A DNA stretch of 9,485 nt, taken from NCBI GenBank assembly GCA_026393335.1, contig JAPLAJ010000104.1, positions 1-9,485 of the forward strand. The letters run 5' to 3'. Source of the stretch: Rhodoluna sp. (lineage in GTDB: Bacteria > Actinomycetota > Actinomycetes > Actinomycetales > Microbacteriaceae). A program made the translations under genes and the position numbers. Of this stretch, positions 1-6,574 are shown one piece after another (position 1 is the first letter of the stretch; every line of letters starts with the position of its first letter). The notes under the pieces are model-generated. The model saw only the letters and a list, made by a program, of their open reading frames with translations. It was not told where the DNA came from and did not search any database.

Positions 1-220
1 CAGAGCCAGGAACATATGTTTTCAGGGTGTCGTTGTTATTCAAAGATGCAACGGATTCGGCTGGAAGAGTGAAATCTATTGTTGTTACTTTTGCCGGGTT
101 ATAGATATCAGCAAAGGTTAATGGTGCGGCAGCATTCGCACTGCCTGAAACAGCAGTGAGGACAGAAAGGATAGCGGCTAGGCCTATGGCTAATCTGCGA
201 ATGTTGGCTACTTTGCTCAT
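1..220 (-). CDS. Secreted protein N-terminus, CotH-like (partial, runs off window start)
   Basis: Only the first 73 codons are present, reading leftward from the ATG at 220-218 and open to the edge. Residues 1-30 form a clear Sec signal peptide: a basic n-region (Lys3, Arg8, Arg9), a hydrophobic core at about 10-22, and a likely signal peptidase I site after Ala-Asn-Ala (residues 28-30). The mature part has the pattern 'YNPAKVTTIDFTLP' (40-53), then 'ESVASLNN' and 'YVPGS'. This resembles the start of CotH-type proteins of actinobacteria, where a 'NP..V.TI...LP..S...L' stretch opens the CotH kinase-like domain. Some CotH proteins are atypical secreted protein kinases, but none of the catalytic part is visible here, so the family call is tentative. 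The gene is divergent from the M20 gene. A GTAGGG stretch just upstream of the ATG is a modest ribosome-binding site. Confidence 0.6.
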   Translation of the reverse strand, partial: MSKVANIRRLAIGLAAILSVLTAVSGSANAAAPLTFADIYNPAKVTTIDFTLPAESVASLNNNDTLKTYVPGS

Positions 221-350
221 AGTTACACCCTACTAGCCCAATCATCCTGTCTAGAAACCATAGCCGAAGGTGCTTAGGCCTGCTGATTACCGGTCATACG
301 CTTGGTGGCATTTAGTGCCAAAATAGGAATACCTCAGGAAAGAAGATGTC
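221..350. promoter_or_regulatory. Divergent intergenic region with a small inverted repeat and the M20 ribosome-binding site
   Basis: This 130-base gap separates two divergent genes, so it should carry promoters in both directions. I cannot pick a convincing -35/-10 pair for either. Visible elements are an inverted repeat TGGCA-N5-TGCCA at 306-320, a possible small operator, and a purine-rich Shine-Dalgarno AGGAAAGAAG at 336-345, which supports the ATG at 351 as the M20 start. The repeat's short arms make it weak evidence. Confidence 0.4.
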
Positions 351-1559
351 ATGGACCAGAACCAGCTCAAAGCCCAAGCTAATGCCAAGCAGGAGAACCT
401 AGTTTCGATTAGACGTGCCCTGCACCAGGTACCTGAATTTGGTTTGGATCTACCAAAGACTCTGGCAATTGTCCTAAAAGAGGTTGAGGGCTTAGGTGAA
501 GTAACCCTAGGTAAAGACATGACTGCAGCTGCAGTTGTTATTAGAGGTGGCCAGCCTGGTCCAACAGTTCTTCTAAGAGCAGACATGGATGCTCTTGCTG
601 TTGAAGAGGACACTGGTTTAGATTTCGCATCAACTAACGGATACATGCATGCATGTGGTCACGATCTACACATGGCTATTGGTGTTGGTGCTGCACAACT
701 TATTGCAGAGAACAAGGATCAGCTAAAAGGTAACGTTGTGATGTTCTTCCAACCTGGTGAAGAAGGTCACGATGGTGCCGGTGTCATGCTTTCGCAAGAT
801 ATGCATCTAGCATCTGGAGAAATGCCTATTGCAGCTTTTGGTATACACGTGTTCTCAATTCCAGAGCCAGGAATCTTCTTATCTCGTAAGGGAACTTTGA
901 TGGCTTCTGCTGGAGACATCATTGTCACACTCAAGGGTAAAGGTGGGCACGGTTCAATGCCTTGGGGAGCTAAAGACCCAATCACCGGAATGGTAGAAAT
1001 TCTAAGTTCACTTCAGTCATACATCGCTAAGAACTTTGATGCTTTAGACCCAATCGTGCTAAACGTAGGTTGGATCAAAGCTGGTAATGATCACACCACC
1101 AACATCGTTCCTGAATCAGTGAGTTTCGGAGCAACCGTTAGATCTTTCTCAAAGAAGGGTTATGACGACACTCGTTCAAAGATTCCAGCCTTCATCAAGA
1201 ATATGGCTGCAGCCTTTGAACTTGAGGCTGAAATTGAGTTCTCCCCTGCAACCAAGGTGCTAATCAACGACCATGGAGCAGTTGACCGAGTTGAGCGTGT
1301 GACCAAGGAACTCTTTGGCGAAAACCGCTACATGAACATGGAACAGCCAATCCCAGGTGGTGAGGACTTTGCCAGCATCGTTGAGGTCATCCCGGGAGCT
1401 TTCGTGTTCCTAGGTGCCGCTTTCCCAGGTATTGCTCCTCAAGATCGTCAGGCTAACCACAGCAACAAGGCCAAGTTCGATGAGAGTGTCCTAGCAGATG
1501 GGGCTGCGTTGCTTGCTGCCCTTGCCTTTGACACTCTTGATGAGGCTGCATCTAAGTAA
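351..1559 (+). CDS. M20 family metallo-amidohydrolase (amidohydrolase / N-acyl amino acid deacylase type)
   Basis: This 402-residue protein has the usual length for the M20D group (hippurate hydrolase, N-acetyl-diaminopimelate deacetylase and IAA-amino acid hydrolase relatives). These are cytosolic enzymes that hydrolyse amide bonds of N-acylated amino acids using two metal ions. Visible motifs, in order: 'RADMDALAVEE' (76-86), the metal site 'HACGHD' (100-105, ligands Cys102 and His104), 'FQPGEEG' (133-139, with catalytic Glu137 and metal ligand Glu138), His166 in 'GIHVF', 'GKGGHGSMP' (196-204) in the dimerisation lid domain, 'PGGEDFA' (335-341), and His370 in 'ANHSN'. By homology with plant ILL2 the metal ligands are complete, so the enzyme should be active. 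There is no signal peptide. Substrate cannot be read from sequence; N-acetyl or other N-acyl amino acids are most likely. It lies 126 bases before metY with a strong stem-loop between, so co-transcription is uncertain. Confidence 0.9.
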   Translation: MDQNQLKAQANAKQENLVSIRRALHQVPEFGLDLPKTLAIVLKEVEGLGEVTLGKDMTAAAVVIRGGQPGPTVLLRADMDALAVEEDTGLDFASTNGYMHACGHDLHMAIGVGAAQLIAENKDQLKGNVVMFFQPGEEGHDGAGVMLSQDMHLASGEMPIAAFGIHVFSIPEPGIFLSRKGTLMASAGDIIVTLKGKGGHGSMPWGAKDPITGMVEILSSLQSYIAKNFDALDPIVLNVGWIKAGNDHTTNIVPESVSFGATVRSFSKKGYDDTRSKIPAFIKNMAAAFELEAEIEFSPATKVLINDHGAVDRVERVTKELFGENRYMNMEQPIPGGEDFASIVEVIPGAFVFLGAAFPGIAPQDRQANHSNKAKFDESVLADGAALLAALAFDTLDEAASK

Positions 1560-1604
1560 TACCGCTCTGGTCAATGAAGTCCAGGTGAACAAAAGTTACA
1601 TAAA

Positions 1605-1630
1605 GTTTCAGGCCTAACTTGGTCTGAAAC
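1605..1630 (+). promoter_or_regulatory. Strong stem-loop / dyad between the M20 gene and metY
   Basis: Arms GTTTCAGGCC (1605-1614) and GGTCTGAAAC (1621-1630) pair over 10 positions with a single G-T wobble and a 6-base loop TAACTT. It lies between the M20 stop and the metY start. No T-run follows (the next bases are CCGTTTCTACC), so it is not a textbook Rho-independent terminator, though actinobacterial terminators can lack one. A second weaker pairing, GTTTC (1633-1637) with GAAAC (1649-1653), follows. Options are a terminator for the M20 gene, an operator for a sulfur or methionine regulator, or a leader RNA element for metY. The spacing does not match the TAGAC-N6-GTCTA McbR operator of Corynebacterium, and I do not see SAM-I/IV riboswitch core motifs. 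Confidence 0.55.
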
Positions 1631-1685
1631 CCGTTTCTACCTACCCTTGAAACACACTTCAAACCAACAAAGAGAGCACACAAAA

Positions 1686-2984
1686 ATGAGCAACCTACCT
1701 GAAAACTGGGGATTCGAAACAGCACAGATTCACGCTGGAGCAGCCCCTGACCCAACTACTAACGCTGTAGTAACACCTATCTATAACACCACTGCCTACG
1801 TCTTCAACTCATCAGAGCATGCAGCTAGGTTGTTTGGTCTAGCTGAGTTTGGAAACATCTACACCCGCATCATGAACCCAACTCAGGATGTTGCTGAAAA
1901 GCGCATTGCTGCACTTGAAGGTGGAACAGCAGCACTACTTCTAGCTTCAGGTCAAGCAGCTGAAACTTTTGCAATTCTAAACATTGCTCAAGCAGGAGAT
2001 CACATTGTTTCTTCATCATCTATTTATGGTGGAACATACAACCTGTTCAAGTACACCTTGCCAAAGCTAGGTATTGAAACTACTTTCGTTGAAGATCAGG
2101 ATGATGCAGAAGCTTGGGCTGCTGCAGTTAGACCTAACACCAAAGCTTTCTTTGCTGAGACTATTGGAAACCCAAAGGTAAACATTCTGGACATCCAGAA
2201 GGTTGCTGATGTTGCACACAAGGCAGGTGTTCCTCTAATCGTGGACAACACAGTTGCTACCCCTTACCTAGTTCGACCACTAGAGCATGGAGCAGACATT
2301 GTTATTCACTCAGCGACTAAGTTCCTAGGTGGTCACGGAACTGTTGTTGCCGGTGCCATCGTTGATGGTGGAAAGTTTGAATGGTCAAAGTCAGATAAGT
2401 TCCCAGGACTTACTACCCCAGATGAGTCTTACCACGGTGTGAACTACACAGCAGCTCTAGGTGATGGCATTGCGTATATCATCAAGGCTCGTGTTCAACT
2501 ACTTAGAGATCTAGGTGCAGCTATTGCTCCAGCTAGTGCTTGGCAGTTACTTCAGGGTATTGAAACTCTGAGCCTTCGTGTTGAAAGACATATTGAAAAC
2601 GCCAAGAAGGTTGCTAACTGGCTAGAGGCTCACCCTCAGGTTGAGTCAGTGAACTACGCAGCACTACCAACATCACCTTGGTTTGAAGCAGCTAAGAAGT
2701 ATGCCCCTAAGGGTCCTGGTGCTATCGTCTCATTCGAAATCAAGGGTGGTCGTGAAAAGGGTTCTAAGTTCGTTGATTCACTAGAGCTGTTCTCACATGT
2801 TGCCAACATTGGTGATGTTAGATCTCTAGTTATTCACCCAGCCTCAACAACCCACTCACAGCTAACTCCTGAACAGCAGGCAACTGCTGGTGTGACCCCA
2901 GGGCTAATCAGATTGTCTGTAGGTTTAGAGTCAATCGATGATCTACTTGCAGATCTTGAAACAGGCTTTGCAGCTGCAAAGTAA
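1686..2984 (+). CDS. metY: O-acetylhomoserine sulfhydrylase (bifunctional OAH/OAS aminocarboxypropyltransferase)
   Basis: A cytosolic PLP enzyme that makes homocysteine plus acetate from O-acetylhomoserine and sulfide, the direct sulfhydrylation route to methionine. From the ATG at 1686 it has 432 residues, the family's usual length; the longer form of the Cys/Met metabolism PLP enzymes is typical of MetY rather than MetB or MetC (about 380-400). Motifs: 'GFETAQIHAG' near the N-terminus, 'YTRIMNPT' (59-66, with Tyr59 and Arg61 as phosphate and substrate contacts from the neighbouring subunit), 'ALEGGTAALLLASGQAA' (77-93), Asp187 in 'VDNTVATPYL', and the PLP-binding Lys212 in 'HSATKFLGGHGT'. 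The C-terminus contains 'SLVIHPASTTHSQL' and 'RLSVGLE'. Start choice: the ATG follows AAAGAGAG (1669-1676) and begins directly before the conserved N-terminus. An in-frame TTG at 1647 would add 13 unconserved residues. metX follows after 19 bases. Confidence 0.95.
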   Translation: MSNLPENWGFETAQIHAGAAPDPTTNAVVTPIYNTTAYVFNSSEHAARLFGLAEFGNIYTRIMNPTQDVAEKRIAALEGGTAALLLASGQAAETFAILNIAQAGDHIVSSSSIYGGTYNLFKYTLPKLGIETTFVEDQDDAEAWAAAVRPNTKAFFAETIGNPKVNILDIQKVADVAHKAGVPLIVDNTVATPYLVRPLEHGADIVIHSATKFLGGHGTVVAGAIVDGGKFEWSKSDKFPGLTTPDESYHGVNYTAALGDGIAYIIKARVQLLRDLGAAIAPASAWQLLQGIETLSLRVERHIENAKKVANWLEAHPQVESVNYAALPTSPWFEAAKKYAPKGPGAIVSFEIKGGREKGSKFVDSLELFSHVANIGDVRSLVIHPASTTHSQLTPEQQATAGVTPGLIRLSVGLESIDDLLADLETGFAAAK

Positions 2985-3003
2985 GGAAGCACTAATTCAC
3001 TAG

Positions 3004-4209
3004 ATGGAATTTCAAACACCTGAGGACACCGTCCCGTCAGAACTGATTACCGAAGAGCTGTCCCGACAACTAGTTGGGAAGCCTAAGGCAACTGGAGCTT
3101 GGCGTGACGGTGATTCTGCAGGGGACAGATCTTTTGCCAATCTGGGTAATCTAAATCTTGAGTCAGGTAAAGAACTCCATCAGGCACGACTTGCTTATGA
3201 GAGTTGGGGAACTCTCAACAAAGATTCATCCAATGCCATCTTGGTTCTTCACGCACTCACCGGTGATTCTCATGCGGTTGGTAAATCAAGTAAAGAACAT
3301 CCAACCGAAGGTTGGTGGAGTGAACTCATTGGACCGGGGTTAGCTTTAGATACCAACAAATACTTTGTTGTTGCCCCTAACATTCTCGGTGGCTGCCAAG
3401 GCTCAACCGGTCCTTCTTCACTTGATAAAACAGGACGAGAATACGGTTCAAGATTTCCTTATCTAACTATCCGTGATCAGGTAACAGCTCAGGTAGCTCT
3501 AAGCGATGCTCTTGAAATCAACTCATGGCATGCAATCATCGGTGGCTCAATGGGTGGGATGCATGTTCTTGAGTGGGCAATCCAGTTTCCAGCAAGGGTG
3601 CAAAGAATTGCTGTGATTGCAGCACCTGCGGTTACCTCTGCAGATCAAATTGCTTTGAACTCTGTTCAGGTAGAGGCAATCAAGACTGACCCTAACTTTG
3701 CTAAAGGTAATTACTATGACGCTAAAGCAGGGCTTGGTCCGCACGCCGGTTTAGCACTAGCTAGAAGAATGGCACTGCTGAACTACCGTTCCCCTAGTGA
3801 ACTAAATGAGCGTTTCGATAGAAGCTGGCAGAGTGAGATAAACCCATTGGGTGAAGGTGGTCGCTTTGCTGTTGTTTCTTACCTAGATTTCCATGGCAAT
3901 AAGTTCACTAGAAGATTCGATGCCAACTCATACATCACACTTCTAGAAGCTATGAACTCACATGATGTGGGTAGAGGTAGAAAGTCAGCAAAGGCTGCTT
4001 TGGGAAAGATCAAAGCTAAAACATTAGTGATAGGTATCGATAGCGATAGGTTATTCCCTATCGAAAATCAGAGATTCATCGCAGAGAACATAACTTCTGA
4101 ACTAGTAGGCGGCAAGTTACACACCATCAAGAGCTCTTTCGGTCACGATGGCTTTCTTATCGAGTACCAGAAGGTGGGACCGCTACTAGCTAAGCTACTT
4201 CGGTCTTAG
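3004..4209 (+). CDS. metX: Homoserine O-acetyltransferase
   Basis: An alpha/beta-hydrolase-fold acyltransferase that moves an acetyl group from acetyl-CoA to homoserine, supplying the MetY substrate. It has 401 residues with a roughly 25-residue N-terminal extension. Motifs: 'HALTGDSHAVG' (83-93, oxyanion side), 'NILGGCQGSTGPSS' (126-139), the nucleophile elbow 'GGSMGGMHVLEW' (180-191, catalytic Ser182), 'GIDSDRLFP' (344-352, catalytic Asp348 by family alignment) and 'FGHDGFLIE' (379-387, catalytic His381). The 'GGCQGSTGP' and 'GHDGFLIE' signatures fit the MetX family, not the unrelated MetA acyltransferase. Acetyl rather than succinyl specificity is inferred from the adjacent OAH sulfhydrylase. 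Gene start: AGGAAG (2984-2989) overlaps the metY stop, with a rather long 14-base spacing to the ATG; no other ATG lies nearby. The last 20 bases overlap the convergent glycosyltransferase gene. Confidence 0.94.
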   Translation: MEFQTPEDTVPSELITEELSRQLVGKPKATGAWRDGDSAGDRSFANLGNLNLESGKELHQARLAYESWGTLNKDSSNAILVLHALTGDSHAVGKSSKEHPTEGWWSELIGPGLALDTNKYFVVAPNILGGCQGSTGPSSLDKTGREYGSRFPYLTIRDQVTAQVALSDALEINSWHAIIGGSMGGMHVLEWAIQFPARVQRIAVIAAPAVTSADQIALNSVQVEAIKTDPNFAKGNYYDAKAGLGPHAGLALARRMALLNYRSPSELNERFDRSWQSEINPLGEGGRFAVVSYLDFHGNKFTRRFDANSYITLLEAMNSHDVGRGRKSAKAALGKIKAKTLVIGIDSDRLFPIENQRFIAENITSELVGGKLHTIKSSFGHDGFLIEYQKVGPLLAKLLRS

Positions 4210-5425
4210 CCTTATTGCCTAGCTTTGTAAGCTGAATATTGGCGTAAACAAGTATTGCCACTACCCCTAGGTTTCGAAGAATTAGCAGGGTTACTCCAAC
4301 TGTCTCGCCATCTAGCAATGAACCATAGAAGATTGGGAAGATCAGCCAAGAGATTCCTGAGGTAATGATTGTTACCACACTGACAAATTTCCATTTAGCT
4401 GTCCCAGCTAAAACACCGAAGACCGCTGCTCCAATAACCCATAGCTGATACTGCGGAGATCCGACTTTGTTGAACACAAGTAAGTCAAGGGTTGCCGTTA
4501 GGAACATCCAAGCAAACAGAGTGTTTGCATCTACTCCCCGGCGCTTTGCTCTAAAGCCTAAGAAAATTGTGATTGCTAATGCTCCAAACTGAACAAGTGT
4601 CATCAAGCTGGCAACCTCAGTAACTCCAAAACCAGTTACCTGGAAGGTCAGGATTGCTTGGTCATAGACAACATCAGCGCCTGGAATCTTGAACAAGATT
4701 TGTAATAGCCAGAAGATAGCAATAGTTGATTCAACCTGAATGCCTCGACCAGACTGCATGCCAATAAAACTAAACATGTTCTGATTGCCGCCCAGAAGCA
4801 AACCAATCAAAAGAAGAATCGCAGTTCCAATTGCCATGTGTAAAACAAATCTGAATCGTCGATCTGAAACAACAAAGCCAGTGAAGATACCTGCAACTGG
4901 TGAAACCTTGATCCAGGTAGCCAAACTAAAGAACTGCATAGAAGTTGATTCTCTGCCTTTGATGAAAGCAACTGCAGCTAGAACCGTTAGTGCAAGACTG
5001 AATACTTCTAATCGGCCAAGAGCTACCGGACCACATAGAAAGACACAACCGATAAAGAACCAGGCAGCTTTATACCTGTCCATCTGCTTGCCCCAACCTA
5101 GTAGGTAAGCAATTAGCAACATGTTCACATTCACACAGACAATGAACCAACCAGTCATGTAATCAGCTGGCCAAACGACATTGGCTAACCAAACTGGAAT
5201 ATTTGCAATGTATGGATAGACCCACGGTTCGTTGATGCCAAGGATGTAGCCATTCTGCAAGCTGGTAGTTACCCAAGATGAATAGGTGTATCGCACATCA
5301 CCATATGGATCTCCGCTAGCTGTGCCAAACCAAATAAGGGTTAGTTGAGCTAGCAGTGAGATGGCAAGAACGAACCAGAACTTCTGCGGCAATGCCCCAA
5401 GACGCGGCAAAAGTTTAGCTAGCAA
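4190..5425 (-). CDS. Polytopic membrane glycosyltransferase, GT87/DUF2029-like (probable polyprenol-phosphate-mannose-dependent)
   Basis: A 411-residue very hydrophobic protein with about ten predicted transmembrane segments (for example 16-34, 91-110, 120-137, 193-211, 275-291, 325-341, 345-366 and 377-396). The first extracytoplasmic loop carries acidic residues in 'GDPYGDVRYTYSSW' (38-51), where GT-C glycosyltransferases place the catalytic Asp. Other family-like signatures are 'GRLEVFSLAL' (137-146), 'ATWIKVSPV' (169-177), 'GRGIQVES' (226-233) and 'VGSPQYQLW' (321-329). These match the general pattern of the actinobacterial GT87 family, which uses polyprenyl-phosphate-mannose to build lipomannan or similar glycolipids. 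The acceptor here is unknown. The start is a TTG at 5425-5423, supported by a strong AGGAG seven bases upstream. It is divergent from the ene-reductase and convergent with metX. Confidence 0.72.
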   Translation of the reverse strand: MLAKLLPRLGALPQKFWFVLAISLLAQLTLIWFGTASGDPYGDVRYTYSSWVTTSLQNGYILGINEPWVYPYIANIPVWLANVVWPADYMTGWFIVCVNVNMLLIAYLLGWGKQMDRYKAAWFFIGCVFLCGPVALGRLEVFSLALTVLAAVAFIKGRESTSMQFFSLATWIKVSPVAGIFTGFVVSDRRFRFVLHMAIGTAILLLIGLLLGGNQNMFSFIGMQSGRGIQVESTIAIFWLLQILFKIPGADVVYDQAILTFQVTGFGVTEVASLMTLVQFGALAITIFLGFRAKRRGVDANTLFAWMFLTATLDLLVFNKVGSPQYQLWVIGAAVFGVLAGTAKWKFVSVVTIITSGISWLIFPIFYGSLLDGETVGVTLLILRNLGVVAILVYANIQLTKLGNKAKTEVA

Positions 5426-5432
5426 CTGAGTT

Positions 5433-5438
5433 CTCCTT
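5433..5438 (-). promoter_or_regulatory. Shine-Dalgarno fixing the TTG start of the membrane glycosyltransferase
   Basis: Read on the minus strand this is AAGGAG followed by AACTCAG and then TTG, giving the ideal seven-base spacing. It is what justifies the rare TTG start at 5425 over later in-frame ATG codons, the first of which lies well inside the conserved protein. Confidence 0.7.
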
Positions 5439-5485
5439 GATTATTCCCTTTTACAAGTCTAGGCGTGAAGACTTATTGGCTTGAC

Positions 5486-5491
5486 TAGGCT
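5486..5491 (+). promoter_or_regulatory. Candidate -10 element of a leaderless promoter for the ene-reductase
   Basis: TAGGCT fits the TANNNT form of actinobacterial -10 elements and ends six bases before the ATG at 5498. That is the spacing expected when transcription starts at the A of the start codon. There is no good Shine-Dalgarno before this ATG, which fits leaderless translation. No convincing -35 hexamer is visible, which is common for such promoters. The element lies in the 72-base divergent gap between the glycosyltransferase and the ene-reductase. Confidence 0.4.
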
Positions 5492-5497
5492 GGGTTT

Positions 5498-6574
5498 ATG
5501 ACCAAGCTATTTGAACCAATAACCATTAGATCTAAGACCTCCCGCAACCGTATCTGGATTGCACCAATGTGTCAGTATTCCTGCGAAAACCAAGATGGCA
5601 TGCCTTCTAACTGGCATGTTGTGCACCTAGGCTCTAGAGCTGTTGGCGGTGCTGGGCTGGTTATGTGTGAGGCAACAGCTGTGCACCCTGCTGGTCGAAT
5701 CAGCCCTTGGGATACCGGTATCTGGAATGATGAACAGGCTAAAGCTTGGAAAGAAGTAACAGATTTCATTAGAGAACATGGGGCTCTCTCTGCCATTCAA
5801 TTAGCCCATGCTGGCCGTAAAGCTAGTAACTTTAGATCTTGGTCAGGTCAAGGAGCTATCACAGTTGAAAATGGTGGTTGGACACCTGTTTCTTCAACTG
5901 GTGAAGCTTTTCCTGAATACAACACTCCTCATGAACTAACTACTGAAGAGGTCTACGACTCTATTCAAGACTGGGTTGATGCAGCCAAGCGATCTATCGC
6001 TGCTGGTTTTGATGTTCTTGAAATACATGCAGCTCATGGCTACCTTGTGCACCAGTTCCTCTCACCTATTACAAACCAAAGAACAGATGAGTTTGGTGGC
6101 TCTTTAGAAAAGCGAGCAAAGTATCTGGTTGACATCCTGAAAGGTATCAGGCAGGCAGTAGGAGAAGATGTCCCAGTCATCGTTAGATTCTCCGCTACCG
6201 ACTATAGAGCTGATGGCTTCACAGTTGAGCAGTGTGCAGAGGTAGCCAAGCTTTGTGAAGCAGTTGGCGCTGATGTATTTGATATCTCGAGTGGTGGACT
6301 AGTTCTTGGCGTGCAGATTCCTTTTGGTCCTGGCTACCAAGTTCCACTAGCTAATGATGTGGCTGAAGAAGTTGATTCACCAGTAGCAGCTGTTGGACTG
6401 ATCACAGATTCAAAGCAAGCAGAAGAGATCTTGCAAACTACCGATGTGGAAATCATCATGATTGGCAGGCTATCGCTAAGAGATCCATACTGGCCACTAA
6501 GAGCAGCTCACGAACTAGGTGTCGAAGTTGACTACTGGCCAAACCAATACGTTAGAGGAACCTACCCGGCCTAG
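5498..6574 (+). CDS. NADH:flavin oxidoreductase / NADPH dehydrogenase, Old Yellow Enzyme family (YqjM/NamA-like)
   Basis: A cytosolic FMN-dependent ene-reductase of 358 residues that reduces activated C=C bonds, for example in enals, enones or nitro compounds; the physiological substrate is unknown. It belongs to the thermophilic-like YqjM subgroup, shown by Cys25 and Tyr27 in 'APMCQYS' (22-28). These correspond to YqjM Cys26 and Tyr28, which tune the flavin and bind substrate. Further motifs: 'QLAHAGRKAS' (101-110), the substrate-anion pair His177/His180 and Tyr182 in 'EIHAAHGYLVHQFLSP', 'NQRTDEFGGSLEKR' (193-206), Arg230 in 'VIVRFSATD', 'MIGRLSLRDPYWPLRAAHELG' split over 321-341 near the FMN phosphate, and a C-terminal 'YVRGTYPA' with Arg353 in the place of the inter-subunit Arg finger. 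All expected catalytic residues are present. The stop shares bases with the stop of the convergent CBS-protein gene. Confidence 0.92.
   Translation: MTKLFEPITIRSKTSRNRIWIAPMCQYSCENQDGMPSNWHVVHLGSRAVGGAGLVMCEATAVHPAGRISPWDTGIWNDEQAKAWKEVTDFIREHGALSAIQLAHAGRKASNFRSWSGQGAITVENGGWTPVSSTGEAFPEYNTPHELTTEEVYDSIQDWVDAAKRSIAAGFDVLEIHAAHGYLVHQFLSPITNQRTDEFGGSLEKRAKYLVDILKGIRQAVGEDVPVIVRFSATDYRADGFTVEQCAEVAKLCEAVGADVFDISSGGLVLGVQIPFGPGYQVPLANDVAEEVDSPVAAVGLITDSKQAEEILQTTDVEIIMIGRLSLRDPYWPLRAAHELGVEVDYWPNQYVRGTYPA

Noticed and set aside
1560..1685. SAM riboswitch or McbR operator upstream of metY
   Set aside because: I looked for the SAM-I/IV core and for TAGAC-N6-GTCTA. The dyad here has a different sequence and spacing, so no known element is called.
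1647..1685. Earlier TTG start for metY
   Set aside because: It adds 13 residues not expected in the family, and the ATG at 1686 has the better ribosome-binding site.
1552..1755. Minus-strand open frame over the M20-metY gap
   Set aside because: It overlaps the metY start and the stem-loop, resembles no family, and has no ribosome-binding site of note; it is most likely chance.
4221..4233. AGCTT-TGT-AAGCT hairpin as metX terminator
   Set aside because: It has only 5 bp, a 3-base loop and no following T-run, and lies inside the glycosyltransferase coding region.
4785..5108. 107-codon plus-strand frame inside the glycosyltransferase
   Set aside because: It is fully antisense to a recognisable membrane protein and its Lys/Arg/Pro/Thr-rich composition is typical of a shadow frame.
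5481..5486. TTGACT as a -35 box for the ene-reductase
   Set aside because: A -10 at normal spacing would fall inside the coding region after the ATG.
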